A DNA stretch of 64,000 nucleotides from Ciborinia camelliae (lineage: Eukaryota > Ascomycota > Leotiomycetes > Helotiales > Sclerotiniaceae), in the NCBI GenBank assembly GCA_025890175.1, contig JANPYM010000023.1, positions 29,215 through 93,214 on the forward strand, written 5' to 3'. Made by a program: the position numbers and the translations under genes. Shown in pieces: positions 1-12,040 of this stretch (the stretch's first letter is position 1; the number at the start of each line of letters is the position of its first letter). A model generated the notes under the pieces. It saw only the letters and a program-made list of their open reading frames with translations, was not told where the DNA came from and searched no databases.

Positions 1-1
1 T

Positions 2-340
2 GCGCTGAAGCCCGGGGGAATCTTTGTGCTGGGCCAAATGCCTAGTGATACATATGTGAAGGATGAGGATGAAGCTTCTTCGTATGATGAGACGAGGACG
101 TATGTTGAGGATTATAATGCGCCGTTTATGGGGGAACCACTTCCGACTTTCATGATGAGCGAGCGGGGACAGAGAGACTTTTTGACGAGTATGGGGTTGG
201 AGATTGTGGACGAGACGATCGACGAGTTTCAACCGGATAATGAAAGGTGTGAACCGGAGATGCAACAATATATCATTGCGAGAAGACCGGTGGATGGGAA
301 GATTTTACAGTCACAACCACTTCCGAAGGTAGTAGAATAG
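2..340 (+). CDS. SAM-dependent methyltransferase, 3' end (partial)
   Basis: The reading frame is open from base 2 and ends at TAG 338-340, so only the last 112 residues are in the window. It begins with ALKPGGIFVLG, the LKPGG turn followed by a hydrophobic strand that is typical of the later part of class I (Rossmann-fold) SAM-dependent methyltransferases. The rest is acidic and ends with a strand-like YIIARRP segment, as expected for the C-terminus of this fold. The SAM-binding GxGxG motif lies upstream of the window, so neither substrate nor pathway can be inferred. The nearest neighbour, the protease locus at 582, is convergent. The family call is fairly safe; a specific function is not possible. 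Confidence 0.7.
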   Translation, partial: ALKPGGIFVLGQMPSDTYVKDEDEASSYDETRTYVEDYNAPFMGEPLPTFMMSERGQRDFLTSMGLEIVDETIDEFQPDNERCEPEMQQYIIARRPVDGKILQSQPLPKVVE

Positions 341-581
341 TGAAATGAATCAAGATTCTGCCCAACTTTTTCTCAAACGACGATTTTCATTTTTCGATAG
401 CAGAACTCGGAGGTTGCACAAAGATGAATCAGTGGAATAGCATGGTAAATTAGTGCCACTTGGGAGTTTGAATGATGAATTCATAATTTCACCTTCATAT
501 AGTGGCAAGAGACACCGAAAGAAAGATACTGTTATAAAAGAAATTGACTTGGAACACAACCTAAAAGAAAGATAATATTTA

Positions 582-2373
582 TCACGAGGATCCCCCTTTC
601 TCCTCATACAAAGAGCAAGCATCGTACATAGAAGAAGCTCTGTATTTATCCAAGGCGCTGGTTATATGCCCAATGATTTCTTCTGGCCCATTCCTGTAGC
701 TCGATAACTTCCAAGGCACAAGATTTTGGTACCCATCACGCTCAGTAGACATCTCGCGAAAAAATACATTTTGCATTGCATCGTGTTTCCATAGATAACC
801 TCGAAGCCAGTTTAGCGTTATATTGTCATGATCTTGCATGAAAAATTCCAAGATAAGTGCAGCTAGGCCAGCTGCTATCGGTGTTGCCGCTGAAGTTCCA
901 GACATAAATTCATGTTCAGTCTCGTCGGGTGTAACAGCCGGAACACTTTCTCCCAAAATAGAAAAGTTTATTGAATTGATCTGTTGAGGAGGGTTAAAGC
1001 TTGACTTATTTCCATCACCAGTAGCCGAATTTACAGCAAAGACTTGGGACATGCTAGCTGGAAATGCCACTTCCTTTCGAGTTCCATTGTTCCCCGCTGC
1101 AGCAAAAAACAGAACTGGTCGTTCACGAGCATCGAGATTGTGTTGCCGGCTGGAAGCTTTTTCGATAATGTGCTCGATTTCTTTTTTCCAAGATAGAAAT
1201 CCAAAAGACATCGTCACAATGTCAACGCCCCAATTCTCTTTCCCATCAGGGTTGGTTCCTATGTTACATGCTCGCTCTAAAGCCTAGTTTTATTTGTTAG
1301 CGCGTCAAGGCCGAGAGAAGGCGAACTCGAGGAAATTCATACCTTCATCACATTCTTAGCCTCCAAGGTTTCATTTTTGCTTTTCGTAACGCGAGCCACA
1401 TAAATATCCGCCCAAGGGGCTACGCGTTGAAGTAATGCAACACAAGTGGTACCATGCCCATCGATGTCTATATCAACTTCATTCTTGCTATCACTCAATC
1501 CTACAAAATCTTCCACCTTTTTGAGTCTTTTCCCCCCTCTTCACCTTTCCGGAACTTTGTGCGGCTTATGTTAATCCCCGTGTCCAGGATTGCAATTCTG
1601 ATCCTCTTATACTTATCTTTCCGTAGAATTTGCAAGCGACAGTGACTATCTTGCAACTCGAGAAACCACGCGTTGGCGCTTGAGATATTTGTATCAGAGC
1701 GGATAGTAAAAAGTCTAGCATCAAAGTTTTTGCATCTCGGTTCTCCATCTTGTGGTGCAGTGAATGGTCTTCTCGTTTTTATCGTGTGAACGGGGGCTTC
1801 GGCTGTTCGAACCCAGAGTTCAGATATTGGTCTCGTAACTGATGACAGTATAATTCTTTTAGACCTCCCCTTTCTGAAGACCACAGTTATTGGCCGACGT
1901 CTCAGATTCTTCATAATTGAAGAGAAAAATGATTTGTGCGGCTTTTGATTTACTTTTGCTGGGTGGGGGTCATAACTTACTGGATGACACGGTATTTCTT
2001 CGAACTCGGGTTTCACTGAACCGTCTTCATTGAACATCGAGCCGAGCAGTTTGAGGCTTGAAATCCCAAATCCTGGACACCCTCTCTGCCCATCTGCGAA
2101 TTCATCCCATGACAATATATCATCCATCGGTTCCCCACGTAGCCCACGTTCAAGCTGTTCCAATATTTCATGTAGCCCAAGACGTTTCACATACTCTGGA
2201 GGAATGGTGGAAAAGGGCTCGGCACCGCTTTTTAAACGAACCAACATCACCTGTGCAAGAATTTCTGAAGCATAGAATTTTATAGCGCGTTGTTCAGAAC
2301 CTGCAATATCTGCCTCTTCTTGTCTTTTACGCCAGTAAATAGCGAGGCTTATCGCTTTTTCTACCTTACCCAT
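582..2373 (-). pseudogene. Subtilisin-like (S8) serine protease with TPR-like N-terminus, frame broken
   Basis: All parts of a subtilase active site are present on the minus strand. The Asp motif AILDTGI is near 1590, the His motif DGHGT near 1460, the oxyanion Asn in AAAGNNG near 1100, and the Ser motif SGTSAATP near 890. An intron 1342-1284 (GTATGA..CTAG, phase 0) joins the His and Ser exons. A second GTAAGT donor near 1981 could remove an in-frame 72-nt intron. Between the Asp and His motifs the frame ends in TAG at 1501-1503; it would continue if the six-base G run (C run 1532-1537 on the plus strand) were one base longer. Upstream, NLLAHCYISMGKVEKAI looks like a TPR helix pair, but another frame break near 2425 separates it from an ORF-like stretch at 2405-2640. 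Fungal S8 domains are often the effector part of larger NLR-like or repeat proteins. This is either a decaying pseudogene or a gene hit by homopolymer errors. Confidence 0.65.
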
Positions 2374-3917
2374 GCTTATATAGCAATGTGCCAGAAGATT
2401 TGAATCATTGGATTGATAAAATTAGGTATCCAGGCAAATGATGATCCAAGTATGCTGCTATTTTTAATACCGTGTATGTGACCACCAAGTTATGCGAGGA
2501 TATCGCAACATAGTGCACCAAATTTAACACAGCATCATTATTTCCCTCTAATAATTTAACAAAAAGGTTACGCAGTTCATTGGGAATACGAGACAAAGCT
2601 AGGCTGATTCTTTTATCTGGAGGGATTACTGGCCGTTAAGGCTGCACCTTCCCGTTATGAGACAAGTGTTATGTTGTGATTTGTTCCACGATTACTTCAA
2701 CATGAATATCGGAGCATTGTCGCATTTTCGCATCCCTAGTTAGGAAAATAAATGCACTAATTATCTCACCGAAGCCTGTACTTATGCCTTTTCAAAGGCA
2801 CAACATAATTCATTGTCAAACGTGCATCATGCATCAAAACGAGAAAAAATTCCATACATGTGAGCATGAGTCCGTTATCGGGGCACCATGCGAAAGATAT
2901 GCAGTCTTGCAACAAGAAGCTCACTTGTATAACCGCGTGTAGATGGGAGCATATTGTTTTAAATCTGCGCTTGGTAAGATATGGGAAGAATCTTCCAACA
3001 ACCATTACTTAAACGTCTACCTTCTAATCTAGAATAATCCTGCACCATCTCAACCGCTATCAATATTCTCATTACCCTTCACTACTTGATAGTACCACAA
3101 AGTATGCCGGTGCAAAAGTCTTACTTCTACACCTCCAATCGCGACTGTCCTCCAGATGGAGATGTTTTTGAATTTACTTAAGATACGACACTAATTGCTT
3201 AGCAAGATCTCAAGTCTTAGCGAATCTTAGCGAAAGGGGGTCTTCTTTTGGGTTTAGCTCCAAAACCCCGTGATCGATGTCGAGAAGAGGGGGGTGCTAG
3301 ATGTATCTTGGCTCACATACACATATTTTTGACTACTATTCACAAATCATGAATAGAACGGCCTCCAGAAATATAACCTCAACTTATGCGCTGGCAGGGC
3401 TGACTGGTACCACCCACTGAAAACCTAGACTTTTCCGCATCACATGACCAAATTGTATTATATACATGCGGCCAAATCTTTTCCACCAGGCCGTATTATC
3501 GTGACCTTAAAAGAATTACATTTCTATTGGATATTCAAGTCTTCCACGCCCCGCGTATGAAATTTAATGTTAGGATATGATCTCACGCCCGCGCGCATTT
3601 ATTCATATTCTGGTACTACCCGTGCATTCAAATCCAGTGCATCCATCTAAATCTTTTACCAAATTATCGGCTGTTCCTTCAGCATTGGAATACCTTTGTG
3701 TAGGTATCTACGCGTATCTTGGTGAAATATTAACAAGCTTGAAAGCCTCAAACGATTGGGGCATTTATTAAGGGACGATGTAGTTTTCAATAGGTTTTAA
3801 TTTGCTATTTATTATATCAATAACCAATCGATCCAATCGTGTAGAGGTAAATGTATGAAAGAGAATTGAGATGAAAACAATTGAACAATGGAATATTGAC
3901 AGGAGATTTATCTTATA
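2374..3917. other. No complete gene; possible upstream remnants of the protease locus
   Basis: On the minus strand 2405-2640 is open without an ATG and reads like helical protein that could precede the TPR-like segment. 2766-3005 encodes a 79-residue frame ending at a GTGAGA donor-like site (2767). I could not join these to each other or to the protease with consistent phases. I see nothing else in 3010-3917 beyond ordinary A+T-rich intergenic sequence. Confidence 0.35.
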
Positions 3918-5115
3918 TCAAAACCCGTATTTCTCAACCCACTCATCCTCCACTTTCTTTTCCTCATCCATCTCCCATTTTATGCGAGCCGCCTCGAAAG
4001 ACTTCAAGTCGAACTTATCTGGCCAGCCATTCTCCTTATAGAGCCGAGCATAAGAGTCTCCTTGATATGTGCCATTTGGAAGTCCTCCTGGTATCCATTC
4101 CAGAGTTTTGAACTTGTTCATGTATTCGCGAAGGACAGTTCTAGCGTGTCGTGAGGGGAATCGATTCAATGGGAGATAATCATCCCAATCTTCGCCGATT
4201 TCGATGTGCTGGGTGGAAGGATCGAGATTCTCTATATTCATGTAATTGATGGTCCATATTTTGCCTGTGGAATCAATCGTTAGTTCTATTGCTAATATAT
4301 TAATCGATGGCTTCATTTATAGTCTGTTTTATTCGACGGGAGATCAACAACTCACAATTCTTCGTGTTTAATATCATAACAGCACTCTCCTCCCCATCAA
4401 TCCGACTCAAACAAATATAATCCGGCTCCATATACTTTCCACCCCACTCCTCAAGTCCTCTCACTACTCCATCACTTTTCTCCACCGCATGAAAAAGATC
4501 TCCTATCTCATCCAATTCCCAATCCGTTCTATAATCCACGAATTGACCACCCAATAGAAATTCTGCCTCTCCAATGCTACCAACTCCATGACACCACTTC
4601 GTCCTCTTTCCTTCTTTCGGCTTGTTAATATATGGCAGCATTTCCATCATCTGTATTGACCTTTCCGATAATCCTAAGCTTTTTGCGGGAGTTGTATTGA
4701 TGGGTGGATTGATATGTGGTGATCGACTAATGAGTGAGGAGTCTAGATATCCCATCCGCACGAACAAGTCGTAGAATTCTTCCATTAAACCCGCAATTTC
4801 CTCTGGTGTGCAAACTTCCTCTCGATTTCCCACTTCCTCTAGTGTACCTCCATTCACAGATTTCTCGAGGAAAGTTCCTACATCAATGAATACTCTGCCC
4901 GTCGAAATGCGCGCCGCATCAACAATACTGAAGGAGCTATCATCGATAAATGCAAGTCCATAAAAACCGATCAAGCAACCGATCAAGAAAAGTAATACCA
5001 GTTTGGAAATATATGATAATATAGCCCATTTCTGTCGCGCAGTGCGTGTTTCAATGGAATCCATATTCTGTTCTTTAGAATCCATCGCGTTTAAAGTGGA
5101 GGAGGTATTGATCAT
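3918..5115 (-). CDS. Uncharacterised fungal single-pass membrane protein
   Basis: Two exons, 5115-4356 and 4264-3918, are joined across a 91-bp intron (GTGAGT..CACAG, branch-like CTAAC) to give 368 residues. Residues 31-56 are strongly hydrophobic and preceded by basic residues, so the protein is probably a type II or tail-out membrane protein with a long soluble domain. The soluble part matches a common uncharacterised family of filamentous ascomycetes that I recognise by a PPIN segment, a YMEP strand, the PSRHA motif, LEWIPGG and the C-terminal NGWPDKFD. No catalytic residues are known for this family and I assign no function. The first in-frame ATG (5115) is used. The gene stands alone; the flanks are gene-free for over 1 kb on either side. 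Confidence 0.85.
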
Positions 5116-6698
5116 TACCTTGGTATTTTTATTAAGTCGGCGGGGATTTTGAGGATGAGAGAGGTGCGTTTTGAGATTTCTTCCTTCTGATTTTGGTAAT
5201 TTTGAAGGTAGGTATGTATGTTCTTCATGAAATTGAACTTCGCCAAATTTTTGAAAAAGAAATGACTCTACAGAGAGTATGAATGTGAATAGGGAAATGA
5301 ATGATAGATAGATACCTAGTATATGTTGTTGATGATGATTTTAGCATTGAGACGCCCACCAAGCTGCGAATATTTGTTCTTGGATGGGGTCATCACCAGC
5401 CTTTTAAATCAAAACTGTAGCTTGAAGTAGGTACCTTCCAGTACATTTTGTACGCGAAATACATTGATACGGTTAGGAAAAAAACTTCAAATTTCCAACC
5501 TATACACTTTATAATAAGCCACATTATTGAATTTAAAAAATTCATTCGATTGAAATCATCTACTATCGTAAGTAGTTGTACGAATGGAGGTCAGTAGGGC
5601 TAAACCTGCAATTACGTTTTTTCTCGGTTAGAGAAAGTTCCTTTAAGGGGAAGGATCCACGAAAGTTTTTGGAATCTTACCTGAGATCAGGTGGATAAGG
5701 GATAGATAAATTTATGAGAAAAGGAGTGTATTGCGTGTAGCTTAAACTAGGTATCTACAGTAATAATGGGGGAATATACCTAGGATGCTACAGTATATGG
5801 TACGGGACGAGCGTATACACTAATCCTGTAGCATAGTAAATATAATACAATATAATACACAGAATACAGTACTGCACGTATTCTTCCAACAAAATTAATA
5901 GGATGATTGCTTGGCAAAAAGTGTCTTTTGGAGTTTAAATTCAAACCCTCTGATCTCAAACCCTGTGATAAATACCTACCTACCTATATCATCGAGAGAA
6001 GAGGCCGGTACTAATAAGTGTAGACTGATTACATATCTAAACCTTCACCTTCATCACAAATATGAATGATAGCTACCAATCTAATAGCAACTCCTCTCTT
6101 CTCTTACCCCATCTTTTTTTCTTACTTTCGGTAGGTAAGATCAAAATGGTTCTTCCCTTCCCTTCCCTTCCCTTTCCTACCTTCCTTCCTTCCTTTCTTG
6201 GAAAGAAAGTCTCACCTTCAACCTTTTTTATTTAAATTTAATTAGGTAAGGTAACCGCTATTCATTCTCTCATTATATCTGAAGGGGGGCCGGGGGTAAA
6301 CTTCAATATCTTATAGAATGTGAAGGACAATTTGATTTCGTTTCTGCTCCGGCCGAAATCTTAAGGGTTTTTGATGGATGTGTAGTATGTACTGTACACC
6401 ATAGGAGGTAATTTTATCCGAGTGGATGTATCGTTACCTTAGTTCTATGAATCTTGTTTCAAATGCTCGAAATTAACATTGAGCATTAAAAAAATACAGT
6501 ATCATCGCTCCTTCCTCCAATAGGTACGCAGTCATACCGTGTACCTACCAGGTAGGTTGACTTGCAAAACACGGACTTCCTTCTCATTTTATATGACACC
6601 TCCCCATTTAAAACATTGCACCATCACATTCAAAACACATTCTCCCATCAAATCTCATCCTATCCTTTCGTCTTGATCTTCATCGTGGTCCGGGAAAG
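5116..6698. other. Intergenic region with CCCTT repeats
   Basis: This gene-free stretch lies between two divergent genes. It holds a pyrimidine tract with tandem CCCTT units at about 6152-6172 and several ACCTACCT motifs (near 5980 and 6540). TATAT and CCTCCCC sequences precede the gene at 6699. No ORF worth reporting. Confidence 0.5.
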
Positions 6699-8160
6699 AT
6701 GAAGATTGATCCATCTCGTCTCGTAAACATGAGTGCAGATATGACTTCAAAAGACAAGACTTCAAGAAAGATTTCAGAAAGGATTTCAGAAATGACCCCA
6801 GAAGAGATTTCAGAAATGACTCCAGAAAAGGTTTTCGAAAGGATTTCAGACATGACTTCAGAAATGACTCCAGAAAAAATTTCAGAAAAGATTTCCGAAA
6901 TGACTCTAGACATGCCCCGATATTTAGACATCGAAAAAGTCGTCGGAGCGATCCAAGCCGTACTCAACCACTCACCCGGCTTAAGCTCGCGCAAAATCCA
7001 CTCGCGACTCCTCCGCAACGAAACCTGGCCGCTGAAACTGCACGAGGTAGCCGTCGAAGCCTGCCTGGTGAAAAATTTCGGCATGCGTATCTCCGATACC
7101 CGTTTAATGGCCGCCATGCCGTTTACGAGCGACGCAGCCATTGACGAGTGGATTGCGGGATGTCTGTGTGAGCATTTTGGCGAAGCGGCCGCGGATGCCC
7201 TGATGAAAGCCACCGTGAGGAACCACTGCAAATGCATGCGGACGCCCAAGACCGTGTCGGAGGAGGAGATCAAATATTATCGGAATGGAAGGATGACGGT
7301 GGATCCGAGGAAGAGTCGCGCGGTGGGATTATTGCGGATGATGCTCGACACCAAGGTCCCGATCAAGAGTTTCCTGCCGCGCAATACGCCGACGGAGTTG
7401 GCTTCTATGCCGTATTCATTCATGGATGCGGGACAGCGGGTCTACGCGCTCTTCTATGCGGAATGGGATGCGTGGATGGGACCGGCATGTTTTAAAGCTC
7501 CGCCCGCGATCGAATATGTGGAGGATTTTGAGGAAAAAATGATCTTTAAAGGGCCTCAGAGTGGGGATCCGGCGCATTGCCACTTCAACATCACGTGTTG
7601 GAATCCGGAAATCGGGTATAGTTTCGAAGACCATGTGCAGGAGGTCTTGGCTTCCACGTGTGATGAATGGCGTTGCAATCGGGAATGGTTGAAGTGGGCC
7701 ATCACGCGCACGGAAGACCAAGACACCATCAAGATGATCAACAGCGTAAGTGACGTATCCCATCCCATCTCGTCATTCCCCTCCGGGTTATTTGATTGTG
7801 ATCCGGGACTAAATAGATGATCCGTAGGTGTTGGCCGGACAGCATGGAGTGAAATATCGACATATCTTCCACGGCTTTGTGGAATATCACAATTGGCACA
7901 GCATCTGGTTTTACAACTTCCGCATCGTGCACGAAATCGCCGCATACGTGGTGGAAAAGAAGGGCGATGCGGAGATGATGTGGGCCGAGAGGTTCCCGGA
8001 GGGTCATTTGGAATATCACTATGCGTTGCAGCCGCGGGCGACGGGAGTCTCATCGCCGCCGCTCAAATCACGAAAGGGGCGGGAATCTGAGACCGAGTGG
8101 GACTGGGGAATCTTCGCTCATGGTCATTCGAAGAAGAACGACGCGGGGGGACTTGCGTAA
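6699..8160 (+). CDS. Hypothetical protein with degenerate ISEMTPEK repeats at the N-terminus
   Basis: Exons 6699-7745 and 7828-8160 are joined by an 82-bp intron (GTAAGT..CCGTAG, phase 0), giving 459 residues. The start is ATG 6699; an alternative ATG at about 6912 (MPRYLDIEK) would drop the repeats. Residues 15-70 are a run of short degenerate units of the type ISEMTPEK/ISERISDMTSE, which should form a charged amphipathic helix. The remaining part is globular and rich in Trp, His and Cys (clusters NHCKC, HCHFNITCW and HNWHSIWFYNF), with no motif that I recognise. G+C content is visibly higher than in the flanks. Splice sites are canonical and the second exon stays open for 111 codons, so the gene is probably real. 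No function is assigned. Confidence 0.75.
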
Positions 8161-8929
8161 AATCGCTAGGGTGGTTCGTTTTTCTTTCTACTCGTGTTTA
8201 GCACCTAAGGTTCGCTTTGTATTGTGTCCCTACTCGTGTTTCTTACCTACCTTATTACTCTTTGTATTGTATCTCTTCTCGCTTTAGTCAAATGAGCTCT
8301 TACCAATAAGTAATATGAATTTCTTTTACAGAGTCTTTTTATTGCGCTGAATAATTGCCTCATAACTTGATAATAACTTCGATGTTATATTCATTTGGTG
8401 GTTGGAGGAGTTGAAGGAGTTGAAGAATTGAAAGAAGAATGATTAAAGAAAAGATGTAATTTTAATACCAACCAAAGAAATAAGAATAGTAGAATGATGA
8501 CTGAAAAATCACCGGAAATCCAAATCCAAAATCTCAGAAGCGGGAAACTCCAATCCAGCCGGATCAATCAATCACGATATCATACCTACATGTACATGAA
8601 CAAGTACTCAATCTCCTCCCAGTCTCTTCTCATTCTCTTCTCAAGTTTGTTTAATTAATTAGTTGGTTAATGGGCAACGAGTAGATAGATACTTTTATTA
8701 GCCAGTTAGCTAGGTACCTAAAGTGATGCGATACCAATGTGATACCAATATGATATGATATCATATTCATCCTCAAAAACCAAACCAAACCGAACCGAAA
8801 GATTCATCATCATAATTACATAGGTAAGTGGGTAGTAAAGAAGCAAGTAAGCAAAGCAAAGCAAAGCAATCCAGCCAGCCAGCCTTTCATAACCCAACCC
8901 AAACCACTAAATTACCTCCCCCCTCTCAA
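8161..8929. other. Intergenic region between convergent genes
   Basis: This holds the 3' flanks of the hypothetical gene and the P450. It contains short direct repeats (AAGCAAAGCAAAGCAAAGC near 8845, ATTAGTTGGTTAATGG near 8660) and no credible ORF. Confidence 0.4.
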
Positions 8930-10722
8930 TCACTCCCTCACAACCGGTTTAAGCGTAACAAAAAGCGGCGGTTTCTCCCACAAGAGGAAGATCTTCATAT
9001 GCTTCGCCCAATTCATACTTTGATGCGCCAGTTCGAGATCAAAGTTCCAGATGACGCGGGCGAGGATTAAGCGCATCTCAGCATAGGCCAGACTGTTGGG
9101 AAAGAAAAGAAAATATTCGTTAGTGATGTGATGTGATGTGGTGAAATCAATCGACAAGATAAATAAATAAATAAAATGATAGAGAGGAGAATGGAGAAAA
9201 GAAAGCATACTTACTTCCTTCCGATACAATTTCGAGGGCCCAGACTAAATGGTTGAAATGCACCTTTCTCATCTCCTGCATACTCAGGATCATCCAACCA
9301 TCTCTCCGGGGCAAATTTGTCAGGATTCTTGAAGTTTTGTGTCTGGTGTTGGGAGGCGTATATACCGCATGATACATTTGTCTATGAAATCCATTAGTAT
9401 TTTTGCAACGACTGGCAAGTGATGAGAGGAATGTGACAGAGACTTACACCACCCGGAACCCAATATCCGCTCACAAATTGGCCATCACCCGGTACTACTC
9501 TTGGACCTCCAAATGGTGCTGGTGGATGGATCCTCATCGCCTCATCCAAGACAGCCAATTGATATTTCAATTTATTCACACTGATCATATCAATCTCTTC
9601 TTCCGTCTTGAACATAGTCCTAATTTCCTCGACTAAACATTTGAGAATGTGTTCATTTCCAGGCGTGAGTAAATAGTAAGTAACCGCACTCAAAAGTGTA
9701 GCGGTAGTTTCACTTCCCGCGAGCAAAAGTATGCCTGCGGTCGATTTGATTTCCTGAACCGTCATTCCCGTCTCCACATCGTTATGTCGAAGGATATACG
9801 TCATGAAGTCTTTTCTTTCCGTCTTTCTTTCCAATCGGACTTGTACCTTTTCATGCGTGAGTGTCCTATGCTTCGTACGTTGTTCAAGCAATTTCTTCGG
9901 AATGAATTTATCCAAAGCCATCTTGACAATTGGACCGAATCGTTTGGCGGCAGCCATAAACGCAGCTGCTTTGAAAGATCGAAACATAAATGACACCCAG
10001 GGATGATAATCACTACCATCAAGACATCCGAATGATTCTCCAAAGGTTAGGTCTGCGATGACATCAAAGGTTGTAAAGTTATACCAATTCACCATATTTT
10101 GAGGGCCTTTGGTTGAATTTTGATGAAGGCGCGTGATGAGAAGATCAACATAGTGTTTTATGAGAGGTTCTTGTTCTCTCAATGCTTTCTCCGAGAAGGC
10201 GTGTGCAAGCAATCGACGGTAGCGACTATGATCCTTATCACTAATCACACCCAATATACTTGGTACGCTCCCCGACGCTGCCATGGTGTACTGAATGGGA
10301 TCTTTTGGAAAACTCGGCTTGCCATTTTTCTTTGCGTAAATATCTTGAAAGGCCTGTGGACTCGTAAAAGATAGTTCATCGGGGGCGGTTCTCACCACCT
10401 CGCCATATATTTCATGGAAAGCGGTGATTTTGTGTGGAAGTTCACCACGGAGGACTTCTCGAATGCTGAAGATGCGACTTGCTGCGAATAGTTTGGGACC
10501 GGGAAATTTGGAGAGTGGATGAAAGTAAATGTTGTATATAACTGTGCTGAGACCATAGATAATTACCTAACAGAGTGAGAATGAAGAAGATCGTCAGCAT
10601 GTGGCTTATGTATGGCTTGAAGCGGGAAGACAGGAACGTACCACAACGGATAATGCAACCGACAGATGGAGAATCCTGGGCATTACGCCTCCAAAAACTC
10701 CGAGAGTCAGATCCAATCCCAT
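8930..10722 (-). CDS. Cytochrome P450 monooxygenase
   Basis: Four exons (10722-10642, 10566-9448, 9381-9215, 9092-8930) with canonical introns (GTACGT..TTAG, GTAAGT..ATAG, GTAAGT..ACAG) give 509 residues, the usual length for a fungal microsomal P450. Landmarks in order: a hydrophobic N-terminal anchor, a [12 protein letters not shown] proline hinge, the I-helix oxygen-binding AGSETT (about 310-315), the ExxR pair EAMR (Glu369, Arg372), PERW (425-428) and the heme loop [14 protein letters not shown] with Cys452 as thiolate ligand. The enzyme should hydroxylate a small lipophilic substrate at the ER, using electrons from P450 reductase. The pattern resembles the large ascomycete group around trichothecene C-15 hydroxylase (CYP58/CYP65), but the substrate cannot be read from sequence. 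No polyketide synthase, NRPS or terpene cyclase is nearby, so it looks like a stand-alone enzyme. Confidence 0.93.
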
Positions 10723-12040
10723 CGTCGCGGAATATGCAACAGGACCAGAATAGATGAATAATTTCCGATTGAAAAAGCAATAATTGAAGTATTGGGTGAG
10801 AGGAGTTGAGTCAAGTTGGACTTTACTTTAATTAAATGTAATAAAGTCGAGGTGTAACCACTTTACTTATAACTCCTGAAGAGTTACACTCGGGCTGTCG
10901 GATGCGCTACTCAAATAAGTCACAATGCCTTCAATTCAAATCTCTTGATTTGAAAAAGTATCATTCAAGTAGTGCCAAGGAAACGACTGCAACCTGTGGT
11001 GAGACGGCAACGGGATGGTACAGAAGGATTCAACGTTCGAGAATCAAGAACGGGAACGGGCCGTTAGATTTGAACCGCTTCCGAATCATCAGTGTCAGTC
11101 ATGAGATCCATACTATAATAGACTGCCGTATATCAAATTGATAATCACGAGATATATAAGAGATTGAATTAACTAACTACCATATTTAATTATCAAAATG
11201 TGAATTAGGACTTCCAAGTTTGAAAAGTGTCAAAAGGCACCACCTGCATTGGAACGTTATAAGCCTACCTACCAATCTAAGGGACCCGACTAACTAATAT
11301 CCGATTATCAGCCCGAATTGTAACATGAAAGAGTATCTAGCCAGTCCACGGGTATTACAAGTCCAGTAACACAACTAGGTGCAGTAGTTTAAGCCTACCT
11401 ACCTATCTATATTCTATATACTATGTGATATTCATTACCTCTAGCTATACTAACTACTCCACTCAATCCACATTATTAAGCCTAGTCTTAGCGTATAGGC
11501 GAGTCTTTTATTTATACCGTAGTTGTAAAAATACTGTAGAACTGTATTATTTTGTATGGGTTCAGGTTGATTAATTGAAGCTATTGCTTAGGTGCTAGTA
11601 TTATTAATCATAGTGTATTTGTCATTCTAACTCACTGTTTTCCAACAGTAGTAAAGGTAACGTAGGTAGATATATTTTCCACTACTAATTACCTACTACT
11701 ATTACTACTATATATATATACTCCTATTTGGTTGAGTAATTTAAGCTATATATACCAATCTACCTTATACAATACAAACAATTTATATATATCCATTCTA
11801 CAAACTTTATATATATCTTATCTCCACTCCATATATATATTTAAAAAAAGATAGGTAATTTTCATTCATATTCAAGCCACCATCATACGATATTTTTGAA
11901 AAAATTAAGTAATTATTATTTTAATATATCGACACCAGCGAAGCTAGCTATCAAAAACAAGCATGTAGCATAACGATCCAAGTAATCATACCAATACTCA
12001 AGCCGCTACTCGCATACCACGGATTCCATAAACCATGGCG
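10723..12040. other. Gene-free A+T-rich spacer
   Basis: This region lies between the P450 promoter and the 3' end of the protease gene. It contains TATATA runs around 11710-11850, repeated AGCCTACCTACC motifs (11270 and 11395) and no ORF with protein-like composition. Confidence 0.4.
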
